Source: UBA965 sp040396955
GTDB lineage: Bacteria > Chloroflexota > Chloroflexia > Chloroflexales > Roseiflexaceae
Length of the DNA: 64,000 bases
Direction of reading: 5' to 3'
Assembly (NCBI GenBank): GCA_040396955.1
Contig: JBBAWX010000005.1
Coordinates: 62,001-126,000 of the forward strand
Shown piece after piece: positions 15,915-24,120 of this stretch (position 1 is its first letter; each line of letters starts with the position of its first letter). Made by a program: the position numbers and the translations under genes. A model generated the notes under the pieces. The model made no database searches, had not been told where the DNA came from, and worked only from the letters and a program-made list of their open reading frames with translations.

Positions 15915-18125
15915 ATGCAAGAGATGAAATGGCGCACCTACGGTCGTTGGCTCTCCATCATCGCGGTATGTATCAGCATACTGAGCGCAAGTATCGCCAT
16001 ACAGATTCGATATGCGCACATCGGGGTCGCCCATCTCATGCAACAGCGACCGGAGAGTATCGAGGGTTTTTTTGGGGAAGAATATTCACAGACCATCCCC
16101 AGCATTGATGTCTTTCGTCAAGGCAATTACCGTTGGAGTGGCAAAGAGGCTCACATCGACGTATGGCCGGCGAGTGCGAGTGGGCGCATCTTGGAGATGA
16201 CCTACATTGCACCATTTGGTCCTGTGGCCATTGGTGATGGCCAACACACGTATGCAGAGCTCACAACCACTCCCATCTTGCGCACGGCCACGGTGTTGAT
16301 ACCTGCACCTGCATCGCCGCGCATCTACCTATTTACCGCGACTGCCCAACGCGTCGACAACCGCACACTTGGCGTCATGGTGACCGACATTTCGTGGCGT
16401 GGCAGTACGACACGCGACTGGCCCACATCATCATTACTTGCGCACACACTGGCCGGCTTACCGTTCACGGTACTGCTGCTCCTGAGTGTGACCTGGGCAC
16501 TCAGCCACTCACTGACACGTACCTGCTGGATTTCCGCGGGGGTGCTGGCAGGTGTGGCCGTAGTAGGTATGTGGCACCCAAACACCATCATTGCAGCACA
16601 GCCGACGTGGCAATTCGTATTGCTGAGCATCGGCGGGGCCTACGCAATATGGCATACCGCACAGCGCTGGGAAAGCACTATCAGGCGTATCCCGGCATCG
16701 TGGTGGCTCGTCGCAGTTTGGGTAATTTCACTGCTGTGCTACTTTCGCCCGATTATCCAATCCGATGGGGCCGGGTACTATGCGTTTGCACGTTCCGTGT
16801 TCATCGATGGCGATATTGACTTCCGCAACGACTTCGCACCAACACTCACACCGTTTTTGTGGCCCCCCGACTATGGCGTATCGCGCTATACGGGGGCTAC
16901 CATCAATCCATTCACCGTAGGGCCGGCCTTGTATTGGACTCCCATGTGGTGGATTAGCCACGGTATCACGCTTGCGGGCAAACTGGCAGGGTTGCCGTGG
17001 CAGGCGGATGGCAACGATATGACCTATGTGGTGTGTATCACGTTTGCAACGGCGGTAGCTGGTCTCGGTGCGCTCTTTACGCTCTACCAACTCCTGGAGC
17101 ACTGGTACACACCATCATTGGCGCTCCTGACGACGATGACGATGTATGTGGGCACCAATCTGATGTTTTACACGGTCTACGAGGGCAGTTATGCACATGC
17201 ATTATCGACGTGGCTCAGTAGCATCGTCGTCACACTTGCCTGTCGACTCGAGCACGATCAGCGCCTACGCATCTGGTTGTGGTGCGCCGCCGCCACCGCC
17301 GCCTTGGTGTTAACCTACTGGGTCAACGCCATTGTTGCGCTCGTACCCATGCTGGTGATTGCGCATATCATGTGGCGTCACGTTCAACGGCGTGACTGGG
17401 ATATGCTCAAGCGACATGCGATATACCTGGGTGGCATGCTCATCATTGCCGGCAGTGTATTGGCCCCACAGCTGGCCGTATGGCAGGTCATGCAAGGCGC
17501 TTGGTATCGCATTCCACGTGAGAGTGTACGCTTTACACCACAAGAATTTCAGCTCGTGGCTTTTTTTGTGGGGCCGCTCTACGGGATGATCTGGTGGACA
17601 CCCGTCTATGCAATCGGGCTTATCGGACTAGGCCTGTTTGCCCGTATCCACCGTTGGCAAGGAGCGGTGTTTCTACTCACCTGTGTGGCATTTATCGTCT
17701 ACAACACCAGCATCCCCAACTGGCATGGGAGTAGCGGGTATGGGCTACGCCGGCTCACCAGTATTTTACCAATCCTCGCCATTGGGTTTGCACACGTGTT
17801 GCACCTCTTGGCACAGCGTATGCACCTCGCCTGGGTGCTGAGTGTGGCCTGTATGGCATGGTCGGTACGCTTGATGCTCCGCTACAGTGAATACAAATTC
17901 CAACGCGGGCCGGAAGAATTTTTGCAGGCGCTGCGTGTGTCACTGCTTAGTCCAGGCATCCTACCCACTGAGCCGTTTGCGCATGTGCAATCACTTTGGT
18001 GGGGCAGAGTCATCAATCAACCGAGTGTCGAGATGGTCGTCATCAGTGGTGTGCTCGTGATCATGATGGGAGCGACAGTCTACGGCACACTCAAGATAAT
18101 GGACAAGGTGCGTAATCATGGTTAG
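15915..18125 (+). CDS. GT-C-like multi-pass membrane protein, paralogue 2
   Basis: A 736-residue membrane protein colinear with the 13328 product: N-terminal helix (about 12-31), beta-rich extracytoplasmic segment, then a hydrophobic core. The acidic loop reads SDGAGYYAFARSVFIDGD and the late motif WHGSSGYGLRRLTS. Conservation of these loops while helices drift suggests both enzymes are active and have related donors or acceptors. GAAGG lies seven bases before the ATG at 15915. The gene overlaps the next small gene by eight bases. A polyprenyl-phosphate-dependent glycosyltransferase role is inferred from the GT-C-like topology, and no biochemical evidence exists in the sequence. Confidence 0.75.
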   Translation: MQEMKWRTYGRWLSIIAVCISILSASIAIQIRYAHIGVAHLMQQRPESIEGFFGEEYSQTIPSIDVFRQGNYRWSGKEAHIDVWPASASGRILEMTYIAPFGPVAIGDGQHTYAELTTTPILRTATVLIPAPASPRIYLFTATAQRVDNRTLGVMVTDISWRGSTTRDWPTSSLLAHTLAGLPFTVLLLLSVTWALSHSLTRTCWISAGVLAGVAVVGMWHPNTIIAAQPTWQFVLLSIGGAYAIWHTAQRWESTIRRIPASWWLVAVWVISLLCYFRPIIQSDGAGYYAFARSVFIDGDIDFRNDFAPTLTPFLWPPDYGVSRYTGATINPFTVGPALYWTPMWWISHGITLAGKLAGLPWQADGNDMTYVVCITFATAVAGLGALFTLYQLLEHWYTPSLALLTTMTMYVGTNLMFYTVYEGSYAHALSTWLSSIVVTLACRLEHDQRLRIWLWCAAATAALVLTYWVNAIVALVPMLVIAHIMWRHVQRRDWDMLKRHAIYLGGMLIIAGSVLAPQLAVWQVMQGAWYRIPRESVRFTPQEFQLVAFFVGPLYGMIWWTPVYAIGLIGLGLFARIHRWQGAVFLLTCVAFIVYNTSIPNWHGSSGYGLRRLTSILPILAIGFAHVLHLLAQRMHLAWVLSVACMAWSVRLMLRYSEYKFQRGPEEFLQALRVSLLSPGILPTEPFAHVQSLWWGRVINQPSVEMVVISGVLVIMMGATVYGTLKIMDKVRNHG

Positions 18126-18456
18126 TCTTTTTCATGTGTTTCAAAAACTCGACCGCGCCATGCGCAATCGCCCAGATGCCCAGCGTTGGCGCGTCACGAT
18201 GAGTGAGCACAACATTGAAATCTGGCGCCGTCCTGTGCTTACTAGTGCAGTTACACTGGCAGCCATCGGCATCGGTAGTGATGCGGTGCCAACCCCAGAA
18301 CTCCTTTGTTGTATCACGCTCTCAGAAGGTGCGGGGGCTGAGTATGCGCGCATCCAGTACCTACGCCACCCCGAGTCCGATCAAATCGTTGAAGCGCAGC
18401 ACGCTCATCTCGCCCCACAGGCGTACATTGCCAGAATTGCCGACACGCTCGATTAA
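18118..18456 (+). CDS. Unrecognised small soluble protein
   Basis: A 112-residue protein without a signal peptide or membrane helix. It has a basic N-terminal third (residues 1-40) and a mixed alpha/beta rest with a double Cys (LLCCIT). It matches no family I recognise. The ATG at 18118 lies inside the end of the GT-C-like gene, an eight-base overlap that argues for a real, coupled gene. It may be an accessory of the upstream membrane enzyme, but nothing in the sequence shows this. Confidence 0.6.
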   Translation: MVSLFHVFQKLDRAMRNRPDAQRWRVTMSEHNIEIWRRPVLTSAVTLAAIGIGSDAVPTPELLCCITLSEGAGAEYARIQYLRHPESDQIVEAQHAHLAPQAYIARIADTLD

Positions 18457-18473
18457 ACGTGTCTTTTTGCCGA

Positions 18474-18514
18474 CCTGCCACGGTAGAGATACCAGCGATC
18501 CGTATGGCAGGAGG
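18474..18514 (+). promoter_or_regulatory. Hairpin overlapping the comEC ribosome-binding site
   Basis: CCTGCCACGG (18474-18483) can pair with CCG-TGGCAGG (18500-18511, two-base bulge). The right arm covers the first half of the AGGAGG Shine-Dalgarno sequence (18509-18514) that precedes the ATG at 18520, so it could limit translation. Confidence 0.4.
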
Positions 18515-18519
18515 CAACG

Positions 18520-19926
18520 ATGAACTGGCTGATGATTGCGGTAATATGTTGGTGTGTCGGCATTATTGGAGCTACCACTGTAAGCCTTGAGTGGATCATC
18601 ATCCCCAGTAGCGTTGTTGCCCTCATCGGCCAGCGCTCTCCGCTGGTATTGGTGGTGTGTACGGCGCTGTGTGCCGGAGCAGTACGCATGCACGCGCACC
18701 AAACCGTCCTACCACTGCATGGTGATACGGTGCACGACCACGAGCTCATCATCCATGAATCACTGCGGAGCTGGCAGGGTCAACACATTACCGCATTTGA
18801 CGCGCACCAACGCGGATTTCGTTGGGATGCCCCAGCATGGCCCCAGTGGCAACGTGGCCAACGCATCGTCGTACGGGCATCCGTACACCCTTTTGCGAAC
18901 ACCACGCAGTACCAGCAACAACTCATACGTCAACGCATCGTCGCTGAGCTCCGCGGGGTCACCGTGCAGGCAGTTACCCCGGGGAATTGGCTCTTGCTCG
19001 CCATTGACTCGGCGCGTCTGCGTTGCCAAGCAGTGATTCTACGTCATTTCCATGAACCAATGGCAGGGATTGTCTCCGGAATGTTGCTTGGAAGCACGGG
19101 AGATATGAGTGATGCCGTCAGTGACGCGTTTCGGCGGAGTGGGACCTCCCACATTTTGGTGATTAGTGGTTGGAACATCACCATCGTCGCATCTTTATGT
19201 CAATCGTTTATCTCTCGCATCCGCGGTGGCAGCACCATTCGTCTGATATTCCCGCTCACCATCATCGCAGCGTACGTTTGCTTTACCGGTGCGTCAGCGG
19301 CGGTTATTCGTGCTGGCGTGATGGGCAGCATCATGGTGATTGGCCGATGGCTCGAACGACCGCACCACATGCCCACCATCATGGCTGGAGCCATCGGCAT
19401 GATTAGTCTGGTACAACCACATAGTCTATGGGATTTGGGCATGCAACTGAGTGCAGCAGCCACCATTGGCCTGATTGCATTTGCGTCGCCCATCGATAGC
19501 TGGTTACGTCGGGGGAGCATCGGTCATCCGACGCTTGCCTGGGCGCGTGAAGGACTTGCGACGACATTGGCCGCCCAAATCCCCACCTTGCCCATCATGC
19601 TCGGGCGTCTGGTAGCCCCTTCGCCGTGGAGTATATTGGCCAATATCTTGATCACGCCGGCGGTACCATATGCCATGCTTTTCGGCACCATCAGCATCAT
19701 TTGTGGTTTGGTATCACCCGTGCTCATCGAAGTTGTTGCCTGGAGTGCTGTGCCGTTTTTTGCGTGGATTATCAGCGGCAGTCTAGCATTTGCCAGCTTA
19801 CCAGCCCCCACACTGCCGGGATTTACACAGTCATGGCAAGAGCTCATCGGGCACACAATTTGGATAAGCGCCTGGGCATGGTGTTCTACAAATGCGTGGC
19901 ACACACGTGAAAAATCGATGGTATAG
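18520..19926 (+). CDS. comEC: ComEC/Rec2-family membrane protein lacking the C-terminal metallo-beta-lactamase domain
   Basis: A 468-residue polytopic membrane protein. The competence core begins around residue 170 with GIVSGMLLGSTGDMSDAV, and the family motif SHILVISGWNIT contains His211, matching HLLAISGLH of ComEC. ComEC forms the inner-membrane channel for incoming single-stranded DNA. The N-terminal OB-like domain is short. The protein ends after the last helices with no metallo-beta-lactamase domain (HxHxDH absent), so length is well under the 750-800 residues of full ComEC. A strong AGGAGG precedes the ATG. No other competence genes are near; a role in envelope export instead of DNA uptake cannot be excluded. 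Confidence 0.82.
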   Translation: MNWLMIAVICWCVGIIGATTVSLEWIIIPSSVVALIGQRSPLVLVVCTALCAGAVRMHAHQTVLPLHGDTVHDHELIIHESLRSWQGQHITAFDAHQRGFRWDAPAWPQWQRGQRIVVRASVHPFANTTQYQQQLIRQRIVAELRGVTVQAVTPGNWLLLAIDSARLRCQAVILRHFHEPMAGIVSGMLLGSTGDMSDAVSDAFRRSGTSHILVISGWNITIVASLCQSFISRIRGGSTIRLIFPLTIIAAYVCFTGASAAVIRAGVMGSIMVIGRWLERPHHMPTIMAGAIGMISLVQPHSLWDLGMQLSAAATIGLIAFASPIDSWLRRGSIGHPTLAWAREGLATTLAAQIPTLPIMLGRLVAPSPWSILANILITPAVPYAMLFGTISIICGLVSPVLIEVVAWSAVPFFAWIISGSLAFASLPAPTLPGFTQSWQELIGHTIWISAWAWCSTNAWHTREKSMV

Positions 19927-19972
19927 TATTGTCACATGTGAATTTCAATGCTGAAATGTGAGAGGACGATCG

Positions 19973-20728
19973 ATGAACGAGCAACTTCGCTCAATGTTAT
20001 ATCGTGTCGCAGGCGTAGCGGTACATATTTACACGGCGCTCGGTGCGATTCTCGCCATGCTAACGATCATGGCCGCTATACAGGGCGATGTCGTCATGGC
20101 GCTGTGGTATTCGTTTGCGTGCGTCTTCATCGATAGCACGGATGGCATGCTAGCACGACGTTTCAAAGTCAGCGAAACCGTTCCGTGGTTTGACGGACGA
20201 CGCCTCGACGACATCGTCGATTATCTCACCTACGTCTTCGCGCCAATGGTCTTGTTGTGGCAAAACAACTACCTGCCGAGCGGCTGGTACGGGCAAGTGA
20301 TTGCCATGGTGCCACTGTTCGCCTCTGCCTATCAGTTTTGTCGTGTCGATGCCAAAACTGACGATTACCACGTGGTCGCCGAAGATCACTTCTTTTTGGG
20401 ATTCCCGAGCTACTGGAACATCATTGCTTTTTATGCGGTAGTCCTCAACATGCACCCCGAGAGCGTGGCCTTGGTGATTATGATTTGCTCGATTTTGGTC
20501 TTTGTACCAATTCGTTATGTATACCCATCCCGAACGCAGACATGGCGCCGAGTTACGTTGATATACACCACGCTCTGCTCTGTGGCCTACGGGGTGGTGT
20601 TGTGGCAGATGCCCAACCCAGCCCCCTGGTTGTGGCAGTTTTCGTTGTCATACATTGTTTACTACGTCGTATTGAGTATTCTCCTCACAGCACGCATGCT
20701 CCGCTTCCCACGGATTGCACGCGCATAA
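19973..20728 (+). CDS. pcs: Phosphatidylcholine-synthase-like CDP-alcohol phosphatidyltransferase
   Basis: A 251-residue integral membrane enzyme. It carries the CDP-alcohol phosphotransferase signature in its long-spaced form: D57-G-x2-A-R-x12-G75-x3-D79-x3-D83. The usual enzymes have eight residues in the middle gap, whereas twelve is the arrangement known for bacterial phosphatidylcholine synthases, which join CDP-diacylglycerol and choline. PWFDGRRLDDIVDYLTYVF strongly resembles that group. The start at 19973 is preferred over an upstream GTG because GAGAGGA is six bases before it. The gene sits between comEC and an MsbA-like exporter, six bp before the latter, suggesting lipid synthesis coupled to export. 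Confidence 0.8.
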   Translation: MNEQLRSMLYRVAGVAVHIYTALGAILAMLTIMAAIQGDVVMALWYSFACVFIDSTDGMLARRFKVSETVPWFDGRRLDDIVDYLTYVFAPMVLLWQNNYLPSGWYGQVIAMVPLFASAYQFCRVDAKTDDYHVVAEDHFFLGFPSYWNIIAFYAVVLNMHPESVALVIMICSILVFVPIRYVYPSRTQTWRRVTLIYTTLCSVAYGVVLWQMPNPAPWLWQFSLSYIVYYVVLSILLTARMLRFPRIARA

Positions 20729-20734
20729 GGCACT

Positions 20735-22462
20735 ATGGAATCACAATCCGGACTACGGACACTACTGCCATACGGGCGGCCATACCGTTGGCTCCTTATC
20801 ATCGGCACCATATATGCGTTCATTGGTGCGAGTGCGGTAGCATTTACACCGGTACTGCTTGGGTATGCGATCGACGGGGTCCTTGCCGGTGCCAATAGTA
20901 TCGACTTAGCGTGGTACGCCTTTGGCATCATCGCGCTGACCGGCATTTTGGCTTGGTTTCGATATTTATTGCGCATGCTGACCGGAACCATGGCGGCTGG
21001 GGTAAGTTACACGATGGCGCAGGATTTATACCGGCATCTCTTGACCTTTGATCGCACAACACAAGCATCCTTCGGCAACGGAGATTTGTTGTCACGGGCC
21101 TCGAGTGATTTCATCTACATCTGGCGTTTTTACAGTGCCGGCTTTCAGATGGCCATCCACGCATCGTTTTTGTTACTCATTGGTTGCATCTTGATGGGGA
21201 TAACGAGCGCACCTCTTGCCATTGTAACGGTGGTAATGTTGGTGTCGAGTCTCGTCGTCCAAGTGCGGCTCGGCGGTGTCGTTGAGCACGCATTCAACCT
21301 GGTACAACAAAAATTAGCCCGTATCTCGGCATTTGCACAGGAGCATATTACGGCACAGCGCACCCTCGCAGCCTACGCCCAAGAACAACCCAGCGGCCAA
21401 GCGTTTCAACGACTGAGTGATGACTACGCCAATGAGTCAATCCGCTTTGTGCTCTACTCGAGCGCGATCGCACCACTCCCACAACTGATGGTACGCATTG
21501 CCTCAACGGTTGTCGTTGCATACGGTGCCATACTGATTATCAATGATCAGCTCAGCATTGGTCAATATGTGCAATTCATCGTCTATTTGGGGTTACTCAG
21601 CAATGCTGCCAATCAACTCAGCAACGCTTACGAACGGCTACAACAGGGGAGTGCGGCAGCCGCTCGAATCGGCGAGGTCCTACAACGCATCCCACGTATT
21701 CAAAACGCAACCAACCCAATTCAGCACGTCCCGCACGGAGATGTACGGGTGGAGCAGGCTAGCTGGGTCCAAGACGGCCATCGTATCTTGCGCGATATCA
21801 GCGTGCATATTCCCAAAGGACAGCACGTGGGAGTCGTCGGATTAACCGGGGCTGGCAAGACGAGCTTCATCAGCCTGCTCTTGCGGCTACGAGATCCCGA
21901 TCACGGCGTCATTCGCTTTGATGAACATGATGCACGCGATGTTGATTTGCAGCAACTACGCCAAGGGTTGGCATACGTCCCGCAAGAGCATATTTTGTTT
22001 AGCATGACACTCCGCCAAAACGTACTCCTCGGCAATCCCGAAGCGAGTGACGCACAGCTCCAGCACGCGTTGCAGGTTTCGTGTCTCGACCGCGACATTG
22101 CACAACTCAGTGATGGGCTTGAAACACTCGTGGGCGAGCGCGGTACCATGCTTTCGGGCGGTCAAAAACAGCGGCTGGGGATTGCACGTGCGATTGTTGC
22201 CAATGCGCCCATTCTCATCCTTGATGATGCGCTCTCAAATATCGATGCACACACCGCCAACGACATCGTACAACGCCTCGCAGTGGCACGCCGCGGGCAG
22301 ACCACCATCATGGTCAGCCAAAAAATCTCCGCCGTCCGGCATCTCGACACCATACTCGTGATTTCTGACGGTGTCATCAGCGAACACGGCACACACGCAG
22401 AGCTCATGGCACAACAAGGGCTGTACCACCAGTTGTACGATCATGAACTCAAGGCACATTAA
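20735..22462 (+). CDS. MsbA-type ABC exporter, fused permease-ATPase half transporter
   Basis: A 575-residue half transporter of the lipid/multidrug exporter type. Six membrane helices occupy about residues 18-310, and the nucleotide-binding domain about 330-570. Walker A GLTGAGKTS, Q-loop VPQEH, signature LSGGQKQR, Walker B ILILDDALS and D-loop SNIDAHT are intact, so it should hydrolyse ATP as a homodimer or with a partner. It may flip a lipid or glycolipid given its neighbours, but drug or peptide export is equally compatible. The ATG at 20735 follows the Pcs-like gene by 6 bp. Its TAA shares TTAA with the TAA of the convergent gene. Confidence 0.9.
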   Translation: MESQSGLRTLLPYGRPYRWLLIIGTIYAFIGASAVAFTPVLLGYAIDGVLAGANSIDLAWYAFGIIALTGILAWFRYLLRMLTGTMAAGVSYTMAQDLYRHLLTFDRTTQASFGNGDLLSRASSDFIYIWRFYSAGFQMAIHASFLLLIGCILMGITSAPLAIVTVVMLVSSLVVQVRLGGVVEHAFNLVQQKLARISAFAQEHITAQRTLAAYAQEQPSGQAFQRLSDDYANESIRFVLYSSAIAPLPQLMVRIASTVVVAYGAILIINDQLSIGQYVQFIVYLGLLSNAANQLSNAYERLQQGSAAAARIGEVLQRIPRIQNATNPIQHVPHGDVRVEQASWVQDGHRILRDISVHIPKGQHVGVVGLTGAGKTSFISLLLRLRDPDHGVIRFDEHDARDVDLQQLRQGLAYVPQEHILFSMTLRQNVLLGNPEASDAQLQHALQVSCLDRDIAQLSDGLETLVGERGTMLSGGQKQRLGIARAIVANAPILILDDALSNIDAHTANDIVQRLAVARRGQTTIMVSQKISAVRHLDTILVISDGVISEHGTHAELMAQQGLYHQLYDHELKAH

Positions 22463-24069
22463 TCAACTGGCGGTACAGGCGTCGCCACATAGGCATCGAC
22501 CATACCAGGAGTCTGATACCAAAAGACCACGCAGTCGTAGGTACAATCGTGCTGATTTGGACCACGGTTGGGCAGGTACTTTTCAATATATGCCTCAAAT
22601 GAGCGTTGAAACGGCACATCATCACCCACGTGAAACCGACACACCGAGGTGTGTCCATTGCCGTCGATCGGGACATGGGGTTGAGCCGCATAGGCGCTCT
22701 CAAAACTGACGAACGGGGGCTCGGCAGCCCACGCATACCCGATGTAATCCTCAGAGCCGGTGCCAAACGTGGACGGGAAGACTTCACCATCCACGAAAAA
22801 TTTTTCGTCGCCTTCGCCCCACCACCAGTCAATGGTCTTCTGATCCCAATGCCCATACCACCAACTCACTGGCGCCGATGCTGGTTGAGGCCAACGGTTG
22901 TGGACGTGGAGGTGCACTCCACAAAAGCGACCGGGCCCAGTTGCATGGAGCAACGGCCAATCGATGTCACGCCCGCGCCCCTGACTCCGTTCGAGGAGCG
23001 CATCGGCGTGCCATTTGGCGTGAAAGCGGAGCCAATCACCATCGGGCGCATTCAGGGGTCGTAGCGTCACATGCCACTCAAGTGAAACCGGCAGTGCACT
23101 CGTGTTGCGGAGTTTAATGTGAGCACGCTGTGTAAACGGCATCACCCAATGTGCATAGAGCTGAGCGGGCGTGGCTCCCATGGGCAAGGTGCGATACGGG
23201 TGGATAGCACCGACGCAACCAAAAAAATCTCCAAGAGGCGCCCACACACTGGGTTCATGGTCGTCATCCCACACGATTTCAAGCTCGAGTTGACGTAGCA
23301 GGTGCGGATGCCGGGCAAACACACCATCTGCAGTCATAACTGCGAGCTCGGTGAGCATGTGTGCGCCACGAACATCGAGGATGGTGGTGACAGCATGAGG
23401 CGCTACGACAATCGTATGGACGCTCCGCTGTGCGATCGGATCACTTGGGGTGTCTGCACGTAGCCCACGTTGTGCCAACTGGTGATTGAGGTGCGCCAAC
23501 GCAATCCAATCCTCGGGAGCCAATACGCCCGTATAACTGGGCACCTGGGTATCGGGAGGAAACGTGACATGGGTGAAGTGATAGTAGAGCCCCCAACCAG
23601 GTGCCAAACGTATTTTGCACGAATGCTGGTATGGAATGGGGATAAAGCGATTACGCCCACGCGACAATGTGGGGGTCAGTTCGGGGAGATTCGTAATACC
23701 GAGCGGGTTGAAATTGGCAGGATGCCGCTCAAAAAAATCTCGGAACGGAAGATCGACTACGGGAACTTCCGCACCATCGATGAAAATTTGGATGTGACCG
23801 ACATCGGCAAATGCCGACCAAACCCGCCAGACCGCCCCCGGACCGTGTTGTTCGAATACGACGTGCATGCCATCTTCGACGCGGATGTAACCAGTACCGT
23901 CGTCGTTGGCATCCCAATCGACATAGCAATCATGCTCGGCATCGTAGCGTGAGCGCCGATCATAGCTACTCCACGTCCCAGACCGTTCGGTGGGATGTGG
24001 CACACGTGCAAGGCGTTCGAGGTCACTGAGGCGAGCGAGGATGTCGCGATAGGTGTAGGTCGTCGGCAT
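22459..24069 (-). CDS. GH172 family (DUF2961) glycoside hydrolase
   Basis: A 536-residue protein of the DUF2961 family, now GH172, whose characterised members are fructofuranosidases/difructose anhydride synthases and arabinofuranosidases. Recognisable segments are an N-terminal WSSYDRRSRYD, ANDDGTGYIRVEDG, the first jelly-roll half, and in the second half FFVDGEVFPSTFGTGSEDYIGYAW followed by a jelly-roll end. The catalytic Glu of the GTGSED region is present. No signal peptide is visible, so it looks cytosolic or is exported by another route. AAGGA lies five bases before the ATG at 24069. It is the only minus-strand gene in this plus-strand region, with no partner. Confidence 0.85.
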   Translation of the reverse strand: MPTTYTYRDILARLSDLERLARVPHPTERSGTWSSYDRRSRYDAEHDCYVDWDANDDGTGYIRVEDGMHVVFEQHGPGAVWRVWSAFADVGHIQIFIDGAEVPVVDLPFRDFFERHPANFNPLGITNLPELTPTLSRGRNRFIPIPYQHSCKIRLAPGWGLYYHFTHVTFPPDTQVPSYTGVLAPEDWIALAHLNHQLAQRGLRADTPSDPIAQRSVHTIVVAPHAVTTILDVRGAHMLTELAVMTADGVFARHPHLLRQLELEIVWDDDHEPSVWAPLGDFFGCVGAIHPYRTLPMGATPAQLYAHWVMPFTQRAHIKLRNTSALPVSLEWHVTLRPLNAPDGDWLRFHAKWHADALLERSQGRGRDIDWPLLHATGPGRFCGVHLHVHNRWPQPASAPVSWWYGHWDQKTIDWWWGEGDEKFFVDGEVFPSTFGTGSEDYIGYAWAAEPPFVSFESAYAAQPHVPIDGNGHTSVCRFHVGDDVPFQRSFEAYIEKYLPNRGPNQHDCTYDCVVFWYQTPGMVDAYVATPVPPVD

Positions 24070-24120
24070 TGCAGTCCTTTCTCAATCGCTGATGGATTGC
24101 ATGTTGCAGAGAGAGTACCC

